64,000 nucleotides of DNA from QWOP01 sp003669605 (GTDB lineage: Bacteria; Planctomycetota; Planctomycetia; Pirellulales; UBA1268): the NCBI GenBank assembly GCA_947481985.1, contig CANKIK010000001.1:73484-137483 (forward strand), given 5' to 3'. The translations under genes were made by a program, and so were the position numbers. The notes under the pieces are model-generated. The model was not told the DNA's origin. It saw nothing but the letters and a program-made list of their open reading frames with translations, and did not search any database. This document shows, in pieces, positions 1 through 8,418 of this stretch; position 1 is the first letter of the stretch; each line of letters starts with the position of its first letter.

Positions 1-579
1 ACCGCTTGGCAACAGAGCATCACTCCCACTGATGTGGGGACTTTCTTTTCCGACTGCAAGCCGCTCGGCGAGGGACGCTACGCATTACCGCTGTTCGGCA
101 TCGCCGCGGTGACCGGGCTCGTCCTGGAAGGGAATCCCACCGGCGACGTGATTGGCGAATGGGGATCGCGGTCGCTGCGGATGTTCGTTGTCGGTGCCCC
201 ACCGCTGTACGTCCTTCAACTGGCCACAGGGGCTTCGCGGCCGGTCGATGGCTACGGGAGCCAGTGGCACTTTTTCAACGACAACAACGGCGTCAGCGGC
301 CACGCCTTCATCGGGGCGATTCCCTTTCTGGCGGCTGCGGAAATGGTGGAAAATCCGTGGGCCAAGGGAGGCTTGTACGTCTGCTCCACGTTCACGGGAT
401 TGTCACGCATCAACGACAACGCCCACTACCCTTCGCAGGTGTTTCTCGGCTGGTATCTGGCGTTTGCGAGTTCCCTGGCGATCAATCGGACCGAAATGCA
501 CTTCGCCGACATGGAAGTCCGGGTGGTCCCTCTGCCGATCGCCGATCTGGGGGGGATGGCCGTCGAAGCGCGCTGGTAA
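1..579 (+). CDS. PAP2-family (type 2 phosphatidic acid phosphatase) protein, 5' end missing
   Basis: The reading frame is open from base 1, so the N-terminus lies outside the window. Three PAP2 motifs are visible in order: a motif-1 remnant around GASRPVDG, motif 2 as SGHAF, and motif 3 as SRINDNAHYPSQ. The family hydrolyses phosphate esters or pyrophosphates, often of membrane lipids, using the SGH and SRx5H histidines. Both histidines and the arginine are present, but the last motif-3 position, normally Asp, is Gln. The segments between motifs are hydrophobic, as in membrane-bound members. Substrate cannot be inferred. The gene converges on aroB with about 50 bp between the stops. Confidence 0.8.
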   Translation, partial: TAWQQSITPTDVGTFFSDCKPLGEGRYALPLFGIAAVTGLVLEGNPTGDVIGEWGSRSLRMFVVGAPPLYVLQLATGASRPVDGYGSQWHFFNDNNGVSGHAFIGAIPFLAAAEMVENPWAKGGLYVCSTFTGLSRINDNAHYPSQVFLGWYLAFASSLAINRTEMHFADMEVRVVPLPIADLGGMAVEARW

Positions 580-632
580 GGCCCGCCTTCCGCCTGGCGG
601 CTGGCTGAGCCGACATCGGCACCGCTGTCGAT

Positions 633-1736
633 TCAGCCTTGGCGAGCGAGCACATGCCGGACGAGGCTGCCGTCGACATCGGGCACCAGTGCCACGCTCC
701 CCAGCGCATCGGGGAGCACGAAGCGGAGGCTGCCATGGAGCGATTTCTTGTCACGGGCCATGACTGCCATCAGTTCGTCTGCCGTCGGCAGCGGCCCGGC
801 TGGGAGGCGGATAGGCAGCCGCAGCGCCTCAAGCAGCCTCTCCTGCCGCACCGCCAGTTCGGCGGGGATCCGGCCGAGACGGACCGCCAAGTCAGCGGCA
901 TCCGCCATGCCGATTGCCACCGCCTCGCCATGGAGCAGCCTGCCGTACCCGCAGGCGGTCTCGTAGGCGTGGGCAAACGTGTGGCCGTAGTTGAGGATCG
1001 CCCGCAGGCCTGTTCGTTCGTGCTCGTCCCGCTCGACCACCGAGGCCTTCAGTTCCACCGAACGGCGTACGATGTGGGCGAGGTCCTCCGGACGGCGCAG
1101 ATGGATGGCGTCGGCATGCTCCTCCAGCCAGCCGAACAGTTCGGCGTCGAGGATCATCCCGTACTTCACAACCTCCGCCAGACCACTGGTGAACTCCCTC
1201 TCCGGCAGTGTGACGAGGGTCTCGATGTCGGCAAGCACGCCCCGCGGCTGCCAGAAGGCCCCCACGAGATTTTTGCCACCCTGGAGATTGATCCCCGTCT
1301 TCCCTCCGATGGCACTGTCGACCTGAGCCACGAGCGTCGTCGGCACCTGCCAGACTGCCAGACCACGGGCGAATGTGGCTGCCACGAAGCCGGCCAAATC
1401 TCCGACCACACCCCCGCCGACGGCCACGAGATGTGTCTGGCGATCGATGGCCGCGGCCGCCAAGATCTCCCACAACCGCCCGGCCTCGGCTGCCGACTTT
1501 GACGATTCACCACTCGGGACGGGGATCGTGAAACTGTCCACGCCGGCGTGGCGCAGCGCCCCCTCAAGCGTGATGGCGTGGTTGGAGAGCACACCGCTAT
1601 CGGCGATGACCACGGCCCGGCGGGCGCCGGCAGCCCGCAGTGCTGCCCCGGCCTGCTGAATCACACCGGGGCCGATGGCGATCTCGTAGGAGCGTTCGGC
1701 GAGGTCGACTCGGACGTTCGAAACTCCCACGGTCAA
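633..1736 (-). CDS. aroB: 3-dehydroquinate synthase
   Basis: AroB converts DAHP to 3-dehydroquinate, the second step of the shikimate pathway, in the cytoplasm. NAD-binding glycine-rich GGGVVGDLAGF and the GGKTGINLQGGKNL substrate/metal region are both clear, and NYGHTFAHAYE supplies zinc-ligand histidines. A TTG at 1736 gives 367 aa, close to the usual family length. It overlaps the upstream small gene's stop as TTGA, which suggests translational coupling. GTG at 1730 is an alternative. A longer frame reaching 1916 is open but its N-terminal 60 residues look non-coding and overlap the upstream gene. No other shikimate gene is adjacent. Confidence 0.95.
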   Translation of the reverse strand: MTVGVSNVRVDLAERSYEIAIGPGVIQQAGAALRAAGARRAVVIADSGVLSNHAITLEGALRHAGVDSFTIPVPSGESSKSAAEAGRLWEILAAAAIDRQTHLVAVGGGVVGDLAGFVAATFARGLAVWQVPTTLVAQVDSAIGGKTGINLQGGKNLVGAFWQPRGVLADIETLVTLPEREFTSGLAEVVKYGMILDAELFGWLEEHADAIHLRRPEDLAHIVRRSVELKASVVERDEHERTGLRAILNYGHTFAHAYETACGYGRLLHGEAVAIGMADAADLAVRLGRIPAELAVRQERLLEALRLPIRLPAGPLPTADELMAVMARDKKSLHGSLRFVLPDALGSVALVPDVDGSLVRHVLARQG

Positions 1737-1960
1737 GCCACGCTCACGCGGTCGACGTCGTCCGGCGTGACGGTGATCACCCGGGCGAACCCGGAGTGCT
1801 GCCGGAGGTAGTCGAGGTCGGCGGCTTCGGCCGGGCTGGTGTGGAGGAGTGATTCGACGCGGGCCTTGTCCGCGGCTGACCAGTCCTCGTAGGTGTCGGG
1901 CCAGTTTGTGTGCCACTCCACGACGAGTGCTTCACGGTAGGGATCGAAGGCGTTCGGCAT
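1733..1960 (-). CDS. small conserved-looking hypothetical protein, coupled to aroB
   Basis: The frame encodes 75 aa starting MPNAFDPYRE, with a good Shine-Dalgarno (GGAGG) about ten bases upstream of the ATG at 1960. It is acidic and has tryptophan-rich stretches (VVEWHTNWPDTYEDW), no signal peptide and no membrane segment. Its TGA overlaps the proposed TTG start of aroB, so the two are probably co-transcribed and translationally coupled. I do not recognise a family. A longer in-frame start at 2086 is unlikely because it would add low-complexity sequence and overlap the divergent gene at 2078. Confidence 0.65.
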   Translation of the reverse strand: MPNAFDPYREALVVEWHTNWPDTYEDWSAADKARVESLLHTSPAEAADLDYLRQHSGFARVITVTPDDVDRVSVA

Positions 1961-2077
1961 CCGGCGGGCTCCTCCAGGAAAGGACCGTCGAGGACGGTCG
2001 TAAAGCAGTATACATTGGTCTGCGGCGGGGAGACGTGCAGCGTTTCCGGCCGTTCTCGCCCCCCCGGCACACCCGCC

Positions 2078-2701
2078 ATGGACCACCAGCCGCCGTCGTT
2101 TGTTGCTTCCCAGTCCACCCCCGGGCGCCCCGTGGGCGGCCGCCGGGCATCAGGTTCACGCCTTGTGATTGGGCTGCTGCTCCTCGGGGTGGTCGCCGGC
2201 GTGACTGGCATCTGGTATCAGCGTGGCCAGACCCGTCGCTGCCTGGCGTTCTACGGCGTCGATGTTGCCCGGAGTGTGGCCGCCGCGCCGCGTGTTGAGG
2301 TCTGGTCTGTGCCACGCGGATTCGCTGCTGCTGCGGCACTTGATCAGTCGCTGCTGCTCGATCCAGTCGGTGTTGTTCGGAGGGATGTTTCCGCAGCGCC
2401 GGGACTGGTCCACATGCGGCGTGGACTGGTGGAGGACGCCAACTTCGTCTGGCCGGTCCAGGAAACGGTCTCCGCCGTTTCAAGCGGTGGTGGTGCGACT
2501 GCGATCGTTTTCTCCGACCCGGCAGACAACCACCCGCCGGCGGTGCTCTTGATCGATCTGGGGATGGGGAGTGATGCCTTGAAAACCGCCACCGGCCGGC
2601 ATGGGGGCTTGGAGGTCATCGGGCGTCCGGGCTGGATCGGTCTGGGAAGGATCGCTGCGGGGCTGGAAAAATGGCTCGAGCGCACCGCGGAGGACCGCTG
2701 A
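2078..2701 (+). CDS. single-pass membrane-anchored hypothetical protein
   Basis: This 207-aa protein starts at ATG 2078. Residues of about 1-27 are polar and cytoplasmic-like, followed by one hydrophobic helix (LVIGLLLLGVVAGVTGIWY) and then a soluble domain of about 155 aa. The soluble part has alternating Val/Ala-rich strands and no motif I can name. The frame is open further upstream (to 1910), but that part overlaps the divergent small gene's coding and leader region. The gene is followed after 112 bp by parA, with no terminator seen. Function unknown. Confidence 0.6.
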   Translation: MDHQPPSFVASQSTPGRPVGGRRASGSRLVIGLLLLGVVAGVTGIWYQRGQTRRCLAFYGVDVARSVAAAPRVEVWSVPRGFAAAAALDQSLLLDPVGVVRRDVSAAPGLVHMRRGLVEDANFVWPVQETVSAVSSGGGATAIVFSDPADNHPPAVLLIDLGMGSDALKTATGRHGGLEVIGRPGWIGLGRIAAGLEKWLERTAEDR

Positions 2702-2813
2702 AAGAGCCGCGGAAACCGGGCTTTTGGCCACCTGCTCGGAAGCCTATCCTCCACCCCCGGTACACAGCGTGTGTGATCGGCTTCCATTCGGTCCGGGCAG
2801 CGAGGTCCTCGTC

Positions 2814-3653
2814 ATGCGTTCGATCGCGGTGGCCAATCAAAAGGGAGGCGTGGGAAAGACCACCACGTCAGTGAATCTCGCCGTGGCGTTGGCCCGCGCC
2901 GGACAGCGGGTCTGCCTTGTTGACCTTGATCCCCAAGCCCATGCCACGCTCCATGCTGGCGTCCAACCGGGCGGGCATCCTATTTCCGCCTACGACGTGC
3001 TCGTGGGAGGAGCCTCCCTGGCAGAAGCCCGGGTCGACGCCGGTCGCGGGCTGTCTGTTATCCCCTCGCACATCGACCTCTCGGCGGTGGAAATGGCCTT
3101 GGCCGGAAAGCCGGGCCGCGAGGCGATCCTCCGACAGCGGATCGAGGCCGACGCTGCCTGCCGCAGCCCGTCCGCCGAAGGTGGTTACGACACGATGATC
3201 ATCGATTGTCCGCCGTCGCTGGGCCTGTTGTCGCTCAATGCCATGGCGGCCGTCGACGAGGTGCTGCTCCCTCTGCAGCCCCACTTTCTCGCCCTCCATG
3301 GGCTGAGCAAACTCCTCGAGACGATGGAACTGGTCTCGGAGAGGGTCAACCCCCGGCTCCGGCTGCTCGGTGTCGTGCTTTGCATGTATGAGTCGGGCAC
3401 CCGCCTAGCCACCGAGGTGGGGCGCGACGTGCAGGCGTTCTTCGAGGCGTCAGGGGGCCGCCACTCGGCCTGGGCCGGGGCTCGCGTTTTTCAGTCCCGG
3501 ATCAGGCGGAACATCCGCCTGGCGGAAGCGCCGAGTTTTGGCCAGTCGATTTTCGACTATTGCCCGCAGTCGCACGGCGCCGAGGACTACGCGGCACTCG
3601 CCTCCGAGGTCGCTCAGGCGGCCGAAGACCTTGAACTCCGCCGGGCGGCCTGA
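2814..3653 (+). CDS. ParA/MinD-type partition ATPase (orphan)
   Basis: This 279-aa protein has the ParA deviant Walker A box, KGGVGKTT, at residues 10-17 with the signature lysine before the glycines, and a Walker B strand IIDCPPSLG. This is the chromosomal Soj/ParA architecture without an N-terminal DNA-binding extension. ParA proteins hydrolyse ATP on nucleoid DNA and move or position a cargo through a ParB-like partner. No parB or parS-like array lies nearby, so the partner is either elsewhere or different. The start is ATG 2814; the frame is open upstream to 2601 but that overlaps the previous gene. The 3' end overlaps a possible convergent gene by 40 bp. Confidence 0.9.
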   Translation: MRSIAVANQKGGVGKTTTSVNLAVALARAGQRVCLVDLDPQAHATLHAGVQPGGHPISAYDVLVGGASLAEARVDAGRGLSVIPSHIDLSAVEMALAGKPGREAILRQRIEADAACRSPSAEGGYDTMIIDCPPSLGLLSLNAMAAVDEVLLPLQPHFLALHGLSKLLETMELVSERVNPRLRLLGVVLCMYESGTRLATEVGRDVQAFFEASGGRHSAWAGARVFQSRIRRNIRLAEAPSFGQSIFDYCPQSHGAEDYAALASEVAQAAEDLELRRAA

Positions 3654-3982
3654 CCGCGGACGGCAGGCCGCGGTCCATCGGCGGCACGCAACGCTGTCCC
3701 GTTGGATCTGGCCTCGACCAGTGCCGTCGGGTGGTCGGAGTCCCGATGCAATTCCGGGATCCACCAGTAATTCGACGAGCACGGCTCGATACCGGTGAGA
3801 ATCCCGGTGGCGTCGAAATCCTCGGCGGACAAAAACAGCGGGCCGCCATTGCCGAGAGGCTCGGGGCCGCAGGGCGTCAGCACCTGCGAACTCTCCTCCG
3901 AACTGCCCACTGCTATCGCACCCCTGGCCGAGAGCAAAGGCTGGTGGGGCCGTGGCGGTGAAAGTGGGTTAGGGGCGAGCAT
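3614..3982 (-). CDS. possible hypothetical protein, convergent with parA
   Basis: The frame encodes 122 aa from ATG 3982 and overlaps the end of parA antisense by 40 bp. The central part (about residues 25-95) uses mostly G/C-ending codons and contains a protein-like stretch (LSAEDFDATG, then YWWIPEL), unlike the out-of-frame readings here. The N- and C-termini look less convincing. I recognise no domain. It could be a genuine small gene, a decayed one or chance. It occupies most of the gap between parA and the next gene. Confidence 0.35.
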   Translation of the reverse strand: MLAPNPLSPPRPHQPLLSARGAIAVGSSEESSQVLTPCGPEPLGNGGPLFLSAEDFDATGILTGIEPCSSNYWWIPELHRDSDHPTALVEARSNGTALRAADGPRPAVRGQAARRSSRSSAA

Positions 3983-4120
3983 GGCGGCAAGTCGTACGAT
4001 TGAAAGGGGCGGCTTCGAGGACTGGGCAGTTGCCGCAGAGTGTCTTTCGGCACGCCGCCGCTGCGTAGACCAATTTCCCGGAGAAAGTGACCGAATACCG
4101 ACATAATGGCTTGGGGGAAA

Positions 4121-4180
4121 TGGGAAAACAAGGAAACTTGTCCTGCCTGGGTTTGTTTTCCGGGTTTTCACGGGAAAAGT
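4121..4180 (+). promoter_or_regulatory. structured leader with three competing helices
   Basis: Three inverted repeats share arms in the 5' region of the exported protein gene at 4234. The first is a 9-bp pair, 4123-4131 with 4153-4161. The second is a nested 5-bp hairpin closed by a GAAA tetraloop, 4128-4132 with 4137-4141. The third pairs 4156-4161 with 4173-4178. The first helix excludes each of the other two. An AT-rich GATAAT box at 4205-4210 could be a separate promoter element. This arrangement resembles a conformational switch, but no known riboswitch class is recognised. Confidence 0.35.
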
Positions 4181-4233
4181 AAGCCTTTCGTCTCCTAAAG
4201 AGGGATAATCTTAGGAACGGGGGAACTCCACAC

Positions 4234-5982
4234 ATGGCAAGCCTGCCACCGGCAGCGATCACAGACTCGGTCACGACTGGGCTCCCGGCCGTCAGGCGGT
4301 TGGCCCGTTTTGGCGCTGCGCACGGGGGCCTATTCATCGCCGCCGTGCTGGGGGCCATGGCGGTCGTCCTCGTAGGTGGGGCTCCGGCGGCTGCGGCTCA
4401 GCCTTCCGGCTATCGCCGTCTCGCACCGGGCGTGCTCACCGTCATCCCGGCAGACCGCTCGGGAGACGACTCCCTTCTCAGGGCCGACATCCCTGAAATC
4501 ACTCTGGGTCTGAGCGACCTCACCTGGTCACCGAAGCAGTCACCGCTGGGGGCGACGCTTGTGGAGCAGGGGCGCAACCGCGACTTTCCCCGCGACATCT
4601 GGTGCCTGGAGTTCGCCTTCAAGCCTCCGCGGCAGATCGACATCGACATTCCCTCTCGCGAGTTGCGGATGGAGCGGAAACGCGTCTGGTATCTCCTCTA
4701 TTCTGTGAAAAATGTTGGCGGCCGGCGGATCGTGATGGACCAGGGGGATGCCACGAGACTGAAGACCGAACTGGTCCAAGAGCCGATCCGCTTCCTGCCC
4801 CACCTCGTCTTGGAGAGCGTGGAAGGACTTTCAGCCGCGGAAGGAACGCTGGCCTACCGGGCCTATCTCGACCGGGTCCTCCCCAGCGCCATCGAGCCGA
4901 TCCGGACGCGAGAGGGGATCCGCGTCCAGCTCTACGACAGCGCGAGCATGGCCGCCAAAGAGATCGCCCCCGGCGAGGAACGCTGGGGTGTGGCGATCTG
5001 GGAGGACGTCGATCCGCGGATCGATTATTTCTCGATCTTCGTGCGGGGGCTCACCAACGCCATCCGCTGGCGCCCCCGGCAGGCCGCGGAGTTTGCCGCT
5101 GATTCGCTCCCTGCCGCCGGCGAGGAGCATGCGCTCGAGAGCCTGCGCCTGGACTTCTGGCGCCCCGGCGACGACGCCACCAGCCCTGCTGAGGAGATGA
5201 GTGTCGGCAACGCCGGATTGTTCGAACGGCGTTCGATCGGTAACCGCGTCCTCGAGGCCCTCGGCCGTCCGAGGCTCTCGAAAGCGGCTCCTCACGCGGG
5301 CTTGGAGTTGCTCGGACTCACCTGGCAGGACATCCTGGTCCCGCCCGCTGCCGTCAAGGCCGCCGCCGCGATTGACCGGGATTCACCGCCGAGTCTGGCC
5401 CCGTTGGCCAAGGTAGTTCGGAGTCTGGCGGCGATGGAACCACCGTCGCGGCGCCCCGTGGCGGTGGAAACGTTGCTCGGTGGCATGGGACGAGAGTGGT
5501 TCGAGGATCTCGTCGGCAGCCTGAACCAGCCGCTCGATCCGCAGCGGGAAACGCTCCGTCGCGGCATGCTCAATCGCTTCGGAGTCACGGAGGCGGAACA
5601 AGCCTCGAAGCGGCTCGAGGCGCTGGCGAAGGTGCTCGTTGGGCTGGACGGAATCCCGAGCACACCAGCCCGTCGGTCGGCGGCGATGGCGCTCTTTGGC
5701 CGCACGGCGACCCGGATCGACTCCCTTGCCATGGAATTGGAACTGGCGCGGACGCTTGTGGCTTTGGACGACGTTGACTTCGACCGGCGGCCGGTGCTTG
5801 CCGGTGGTGCTCTGAATGCCTTCGATACCGTGCGGACCATCGTGGACGGCCAGCCGGACGCTGCCAAACGGTCGCAACTCATCGAGGGTATCCTTGGTGC
5901 CGAGGGGCCCACTCTCTACGCTGCGGCCACCGCCATCACCGAGGGCGTTGACCACGCTTGGGTTTTCCGGTACGAACAGTAG
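4234..5982 (+). CDS. exported hypothetical protein (planctomycete type)
   Basis: This 582-aa protein has an N-terminal hydrophobic segment at about residues 33-56 ending in an Ala-rich stretch, consistent with a secreted or membrane-anchored protein with a long n-region. The first half contains the block RDIWCLEFAFKPPR followed by an RKRVWYLLYSVKNVGG strand, which I associate with uncharacterised exported Pirellulales proteins. The second half is helical and charged. No enzymatic motif is seen. The start at ATG 4234 follows GGGGGAAC. It stands alone, with a structured leader upstream and rpmA 125 bp downstream. Confidence 0.7.
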   Translation: MASLPPAAITDSVTTGLPAVRRLARFGAAHGGLFIAAVLGAMAVVLVGGAPAAAAQPSGYRRLAPGVLTVIPADRSGDDSLLRADIPEITLGLSDLTWSPKQSPLGATLVEQGRNRDFPRDIWCLEFAFKPPRQIDIDIPSRELRMERKRVWYLLYSVKNVGGRRIVMDQGDATRLKTELVQEPIRFLPHLVLESVEGLSAAEGTLAYRAYLDRVLPSAIEPIRTREGIRVQLYDSASMAAKEIAPGEERWGVAIWEDVDPRIDYFSIFVRGLTNAIRWRPRQAAEFAADSLPAAGEEHALESLRLDFWRPGDDATSPAEEMSVGNAGLFERRSIGNRVLEALGRPRLSKAAPHAGLELLGLTWQDILVPPAAVKAAAAIDRDSPPSLAPLAKVVRSLAAMEPPSRRPVAVETLLGGMGREWFEDLVGSLNQPLDPQRETLRRGMLNRFGVTEAEQASKRLEALAKVLVGLDGIPSTPARRSAAMALFGRTATRIDSLAMELELARTLVALDDVDFDRRPVLAGGALNAFDTVRTIVDGQPDAAKRSQLIEGILGAEGPTLYAAATAITEGVDHAWVFRYEQ

Positions 5983-6107
5983 TTCGCAGTTCCGGGCCTC
6001 GCCGCCTTTCCACCCTTTCGGGGGATGGATTGTCTGCGGAGCAGTTGCAGAATTGGTCTGCGGCGCTCCACCCTTGTTTCAGTCCCTTTCGTCCGAGGTT
6101 TGGTGAG

Positions 6108-6350
6108 ATGGCACATAAGAAAGGTCAGGGGTCCAGCCGCAACGGTCGGGACTCCAACGCCCAGATGCGGGGCGTGAAGAAGTTCGGCGGGCAGCAGGTC
6201 GTGGCCGGAAACATTCTTGTCAGGCAGGTAGGAACGAAGTTTCACCCCGGCAGAAATGTCGGTATGGGCTCCGACTACACCCTCTACGCTCTTATTGACG
6301 GCGTGGTGGCTTTCGACCGCGAGGGGCGGCGGGTCAACGTCCAGGCCTGA
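6108..6350 (+). CDS. rpmA: 50S ribosomal protein bL27
   Basis: This 80-aa protein begins MAHKKGQGSSRNGRDS, the hallmark bL27 N-terminus that reaches into the peptidyl transferase centre. There is no cleavable extension before AHKKG. The start ATG 6108 follows GGTGAG. bL27 is usually preceded by rplU (bL21). The 125 bp upstream cannot encode it, so rplU is elsewhere. obg follows, the usual arrangement. Confidence 0.97.
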   Translation: MAHKKGQGSSRNGRDSNAQMRGVKKFGGQQVVAGNILVRQVGTKFHPGRNVGMGSDYTLYALIDGVVAFDREGRRVNVQA

Positions 6351-6358
6351 CGTCTCGG

Positions 6359-6380
6359 CCTGATCGGATCCCCGATCAGG
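6359..6380 (+). other. 9-bp perfect hairpin between rpmA and obg
   Basis: CCTGATCGG at 6359-6367 pairs with CCGATCAGG at 6372-6380 around a 4-nt loop. It lies 9 bp past the rpmA stop and 30 bp before the obg GTG. There is no T-run after it, so it is more likely an mRNA stability or processing element than an intrinsic terminator. Confidence 0.5.
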
Positions 6381-6410
6381 GAAAGTGAAGCCCCCGGGGT
6401 AGCAGGCACC

Positions 6411-7421
6411 GTGTTCGTTGACCGCGTCCATATTGAGGTTGCGGCCGGAGACGGAGGGCGCGGGAGCGCCAGTTTCCGGAGGGAGAAGTACATCCCGCGC
6501 GGTGGCCCCGACGGTGGTGACGGTGGCCATGGCGGCAGCGTGATCCTCCGCGCTCAGCCGGGGGTCGATTCGCTTTCCGCGCTGGCCCATCGCCAGCAAT
6601 GGCGCGCCGAGTCGGGGCTGTCCGGTGGGCCCGCCAACTGTAAGGGGCGTTCGGCCGAGGATCTTGTGCTGCTTGTGCCCCCCGGAACGATCGTTCTCGA
6701 TCGGAATTCTGGCTTGGTGCTTCGCGATCTGGCGGCGCCGGGAGACCACATCATCGCCGCCCAGGGAGGCGCCGGAGGTTTTGGAAACATCCATTTCAAG
6801 ACGTCCACCAACAGGGCCCCCCGGGAGACGACACTCGGAGGCAAGGGGGAGGTCCGCCGCCTCTTGCTGGAACTGAAGGTGATCGCCGACGTGGGGTTGG
6901 TGGGGAAGCCGAACGCCGGCAAAAGCACGCTCCTGTCGCGTCTCTCCCGCGCCCGCCCCGAGATCGCCGACTACGCCTTCACCACCAAAACCCCGATGCT
7001 GGGGATGGTGGCGGTGTCGCGGGACCGGAGTTTCGTCCTTGCCGACCTGCCGGGGCTGATTGAAGGGGCCCATTCCGGGCACGGGCTCGGTCATGAGTTT
7101 CTCCGTCATGTTGAGCGGGCTGGGATCATCGTCCATGTCGTCGAACCGCAGCCTATGGACGGCAGTGATCCGCTGGTCAATTACCGGGCGATCCGCGAGG
7201 AGTTGGTGCTCTACGATCCGCGTCTCGGCGAGCGACCGGAGATCGTTGCTTTGAGCAAGTGCGAGCTACCCGGTGCCGCAGAAGTCCGGGAGTCACTCGA
7301 GACGGCAATCGGCCGTGCCGTGATCGCCTTCAGTGCAGTCACGGGGGAGGGGATGAATCAGTTGTTGGCCGCGGTGGTGCGGGAGATGGACCGGCCACGT
7401 GAGTCTCTCTCAGCCCCCTGA
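6411..7421 (+). CDS. obg: GTPase Obg/CgtA
   Basis: Obg is a ribosome-associated GTPase needed for late 50S assembly. The 336-aa protein has the glycine-rich Obg fold at residues 1-158 (FVDRVHIEV, then repeated GGDGG turns) and a GTPase domain from 159. G1 is GKPNAGKS at 165-172, switch TTKTP near 191-195, and G3 DLPG at 212-215. The C-terminal OCT extension is absent, as in many bacteria. It starts with GTG at 6411. It sits between rpmA and coaX, and the linkage to rpmA is widely conserved. Confidence 0.97.
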   Translation: MFVDRVHIEVAAGDGGRGSASFRREKYIPRGGPDGGDGGHGGSVILRAQPGVDSLSALAHRQQWRAESGLSGGPANCKGRSAEDLVLLVPPGTIVLDRNSGLVLRDLAAPGDHIIAAQGGAGGFGNIHFKTSTNRAPRETTLGGKGEVRRLLLELKVIADVGLVGKPNAGKSTLLSRLSRARPEIADYAFTTKTPMLGMVAVSRDRSFVLADLPGLIEGAHSGHGLGHEFLRHVERAGIIVHVVEPQPMDGSDPLVNYRAIREELVLYDPRLGERPEIVALSKCELPGAAEVRESLETAIGRAVIAFSAVTGEGMNQLLAAVVREMDRPRESLSAP

Positions 7422-7440
7422 CTCCGCCGAGGAGCGTGCC

Positions 7441-8277
7441 ATGCCCCGCCCGTCGATCTGCCTCGGCGACACGGTCCTCTTGGCCGATGTTGGAAACAGT
7501 CGCATCAAGCTGGCGGTGGTCGAGGATCATGGATTTTCCATGGCCGGCGGAGCCCGTCGGCTGCCGACAGTCGGGCAGAGAAGGGACATCGATTCCCGTG
7601 GCCTGCGCACGGCTCAACTGCGGGACTGGCTTCGCACTGCCGCGCCGTCCGCGGCGGTGATTCTCGTCGCCAGCGTCCATGACGCTGCTGCCGGTGTCCT
7701 GGAGATGGCGTTGGCGGAGGAATCGGCGACCGGCCACCGCCCGCTGCGCCAACGCCGTGTCGGGCACCACGACCTGCCGCTGATGATCGACCTTGCCGAG
7801 CCGCACAGGGTGGGCATCGACAGGTTAGCGGCTGCCACGGCAGCGGCGTTGATCAAGCCGGCGGGGCAGGGCGCGATCGTCGTTGATTGCGGGACGGCTG
7901 CCACGGTCGACATGCTCTCTGCCGACGGCAGATTTCTCGGCGGTGCCATCCTCCCCGGGCCCACGCTGATGGCACGGGCACTGGCGGAGGGCACGAGCAA
8001 ACTGCCGGAGGTGAAGGCCCTCGAGCACGCGGACCCCCCGGCGATGCCCGGCCGGAATACGCAGGAGGCGATCGCCGCCGGGATCGGCTGGGGGATCCGC
8101 GGGGCGATCGGCAGGCTTGTCGCAGCGGCGCGACAGTCGCTCGGCGAAGGCACCCCCGTGATTCTCACCGGCGGCTGGAGGGCGGCGGTTCGAGATGCCG
8201 TCCCCGGGGCGATCGAGATGCCCGATCTGGTGCTCGCCGGTATCGCCATGGCTGCCGAACGGGCGTGCGGGCGTTGA
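7441..8277 (+). CDS. coaX: type III pantothenate kinase
   Basis: CoaX phosphorylates pantothenate, the first step of coenzyme A synthesis. It belongs to the ASKHA fold. Visible motifs are the phosphate-1 loop DVGNS (residues 16-20), VGIDRLAAA and VVDCGTAAT (phosphate 2), then GGAILPG. The 278-aa length is slightly above the usual 255-260. ATG 7441 has GAGGAG at 7430-7435. An in-frame GTG at 7399 would overlap obg and lacks a clear ribosome-binding site. No coaA or birA domain is fused. Confidence 0.93.
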   Translation: MPRPSICLGDTVLLADVGNSRIKLAVVEDHGFSMAGGARRLPTVGQRRDIDSRGLRTAQLRDWLRTAAPSAAVILVASVHDAAAGVLEMALAEESATGHRPLRQRRVGHHDLPLMIDLAEPHRVGIDRLAAATAAALIKPAGQGAIVVDCGTAATVDMLSADGRFLGGAILPGPTLMARALAEGTSKLPEVKALEHADPPAMPGRNTQEAIAAGIGWGIRGAIGRLVAAARQSLGEGTPVILTGGWRAAVRDAVPGAIEMPDLVLAGIAMAAERACGR

Positions 8278-8418
8278 ACGGATGCCGGCCCAATGCCGCT
8301 CAAGCCCAGTCGGTCGATTGGGGGAGGTGATTGGGCCGCCGTCGGAATTGCGGGTAGACTGCGTCACCGACGCCCCGCACACATTTTTCCGCCGCGTTTG
8401 CCGGTGAGAGTTCCCCCC

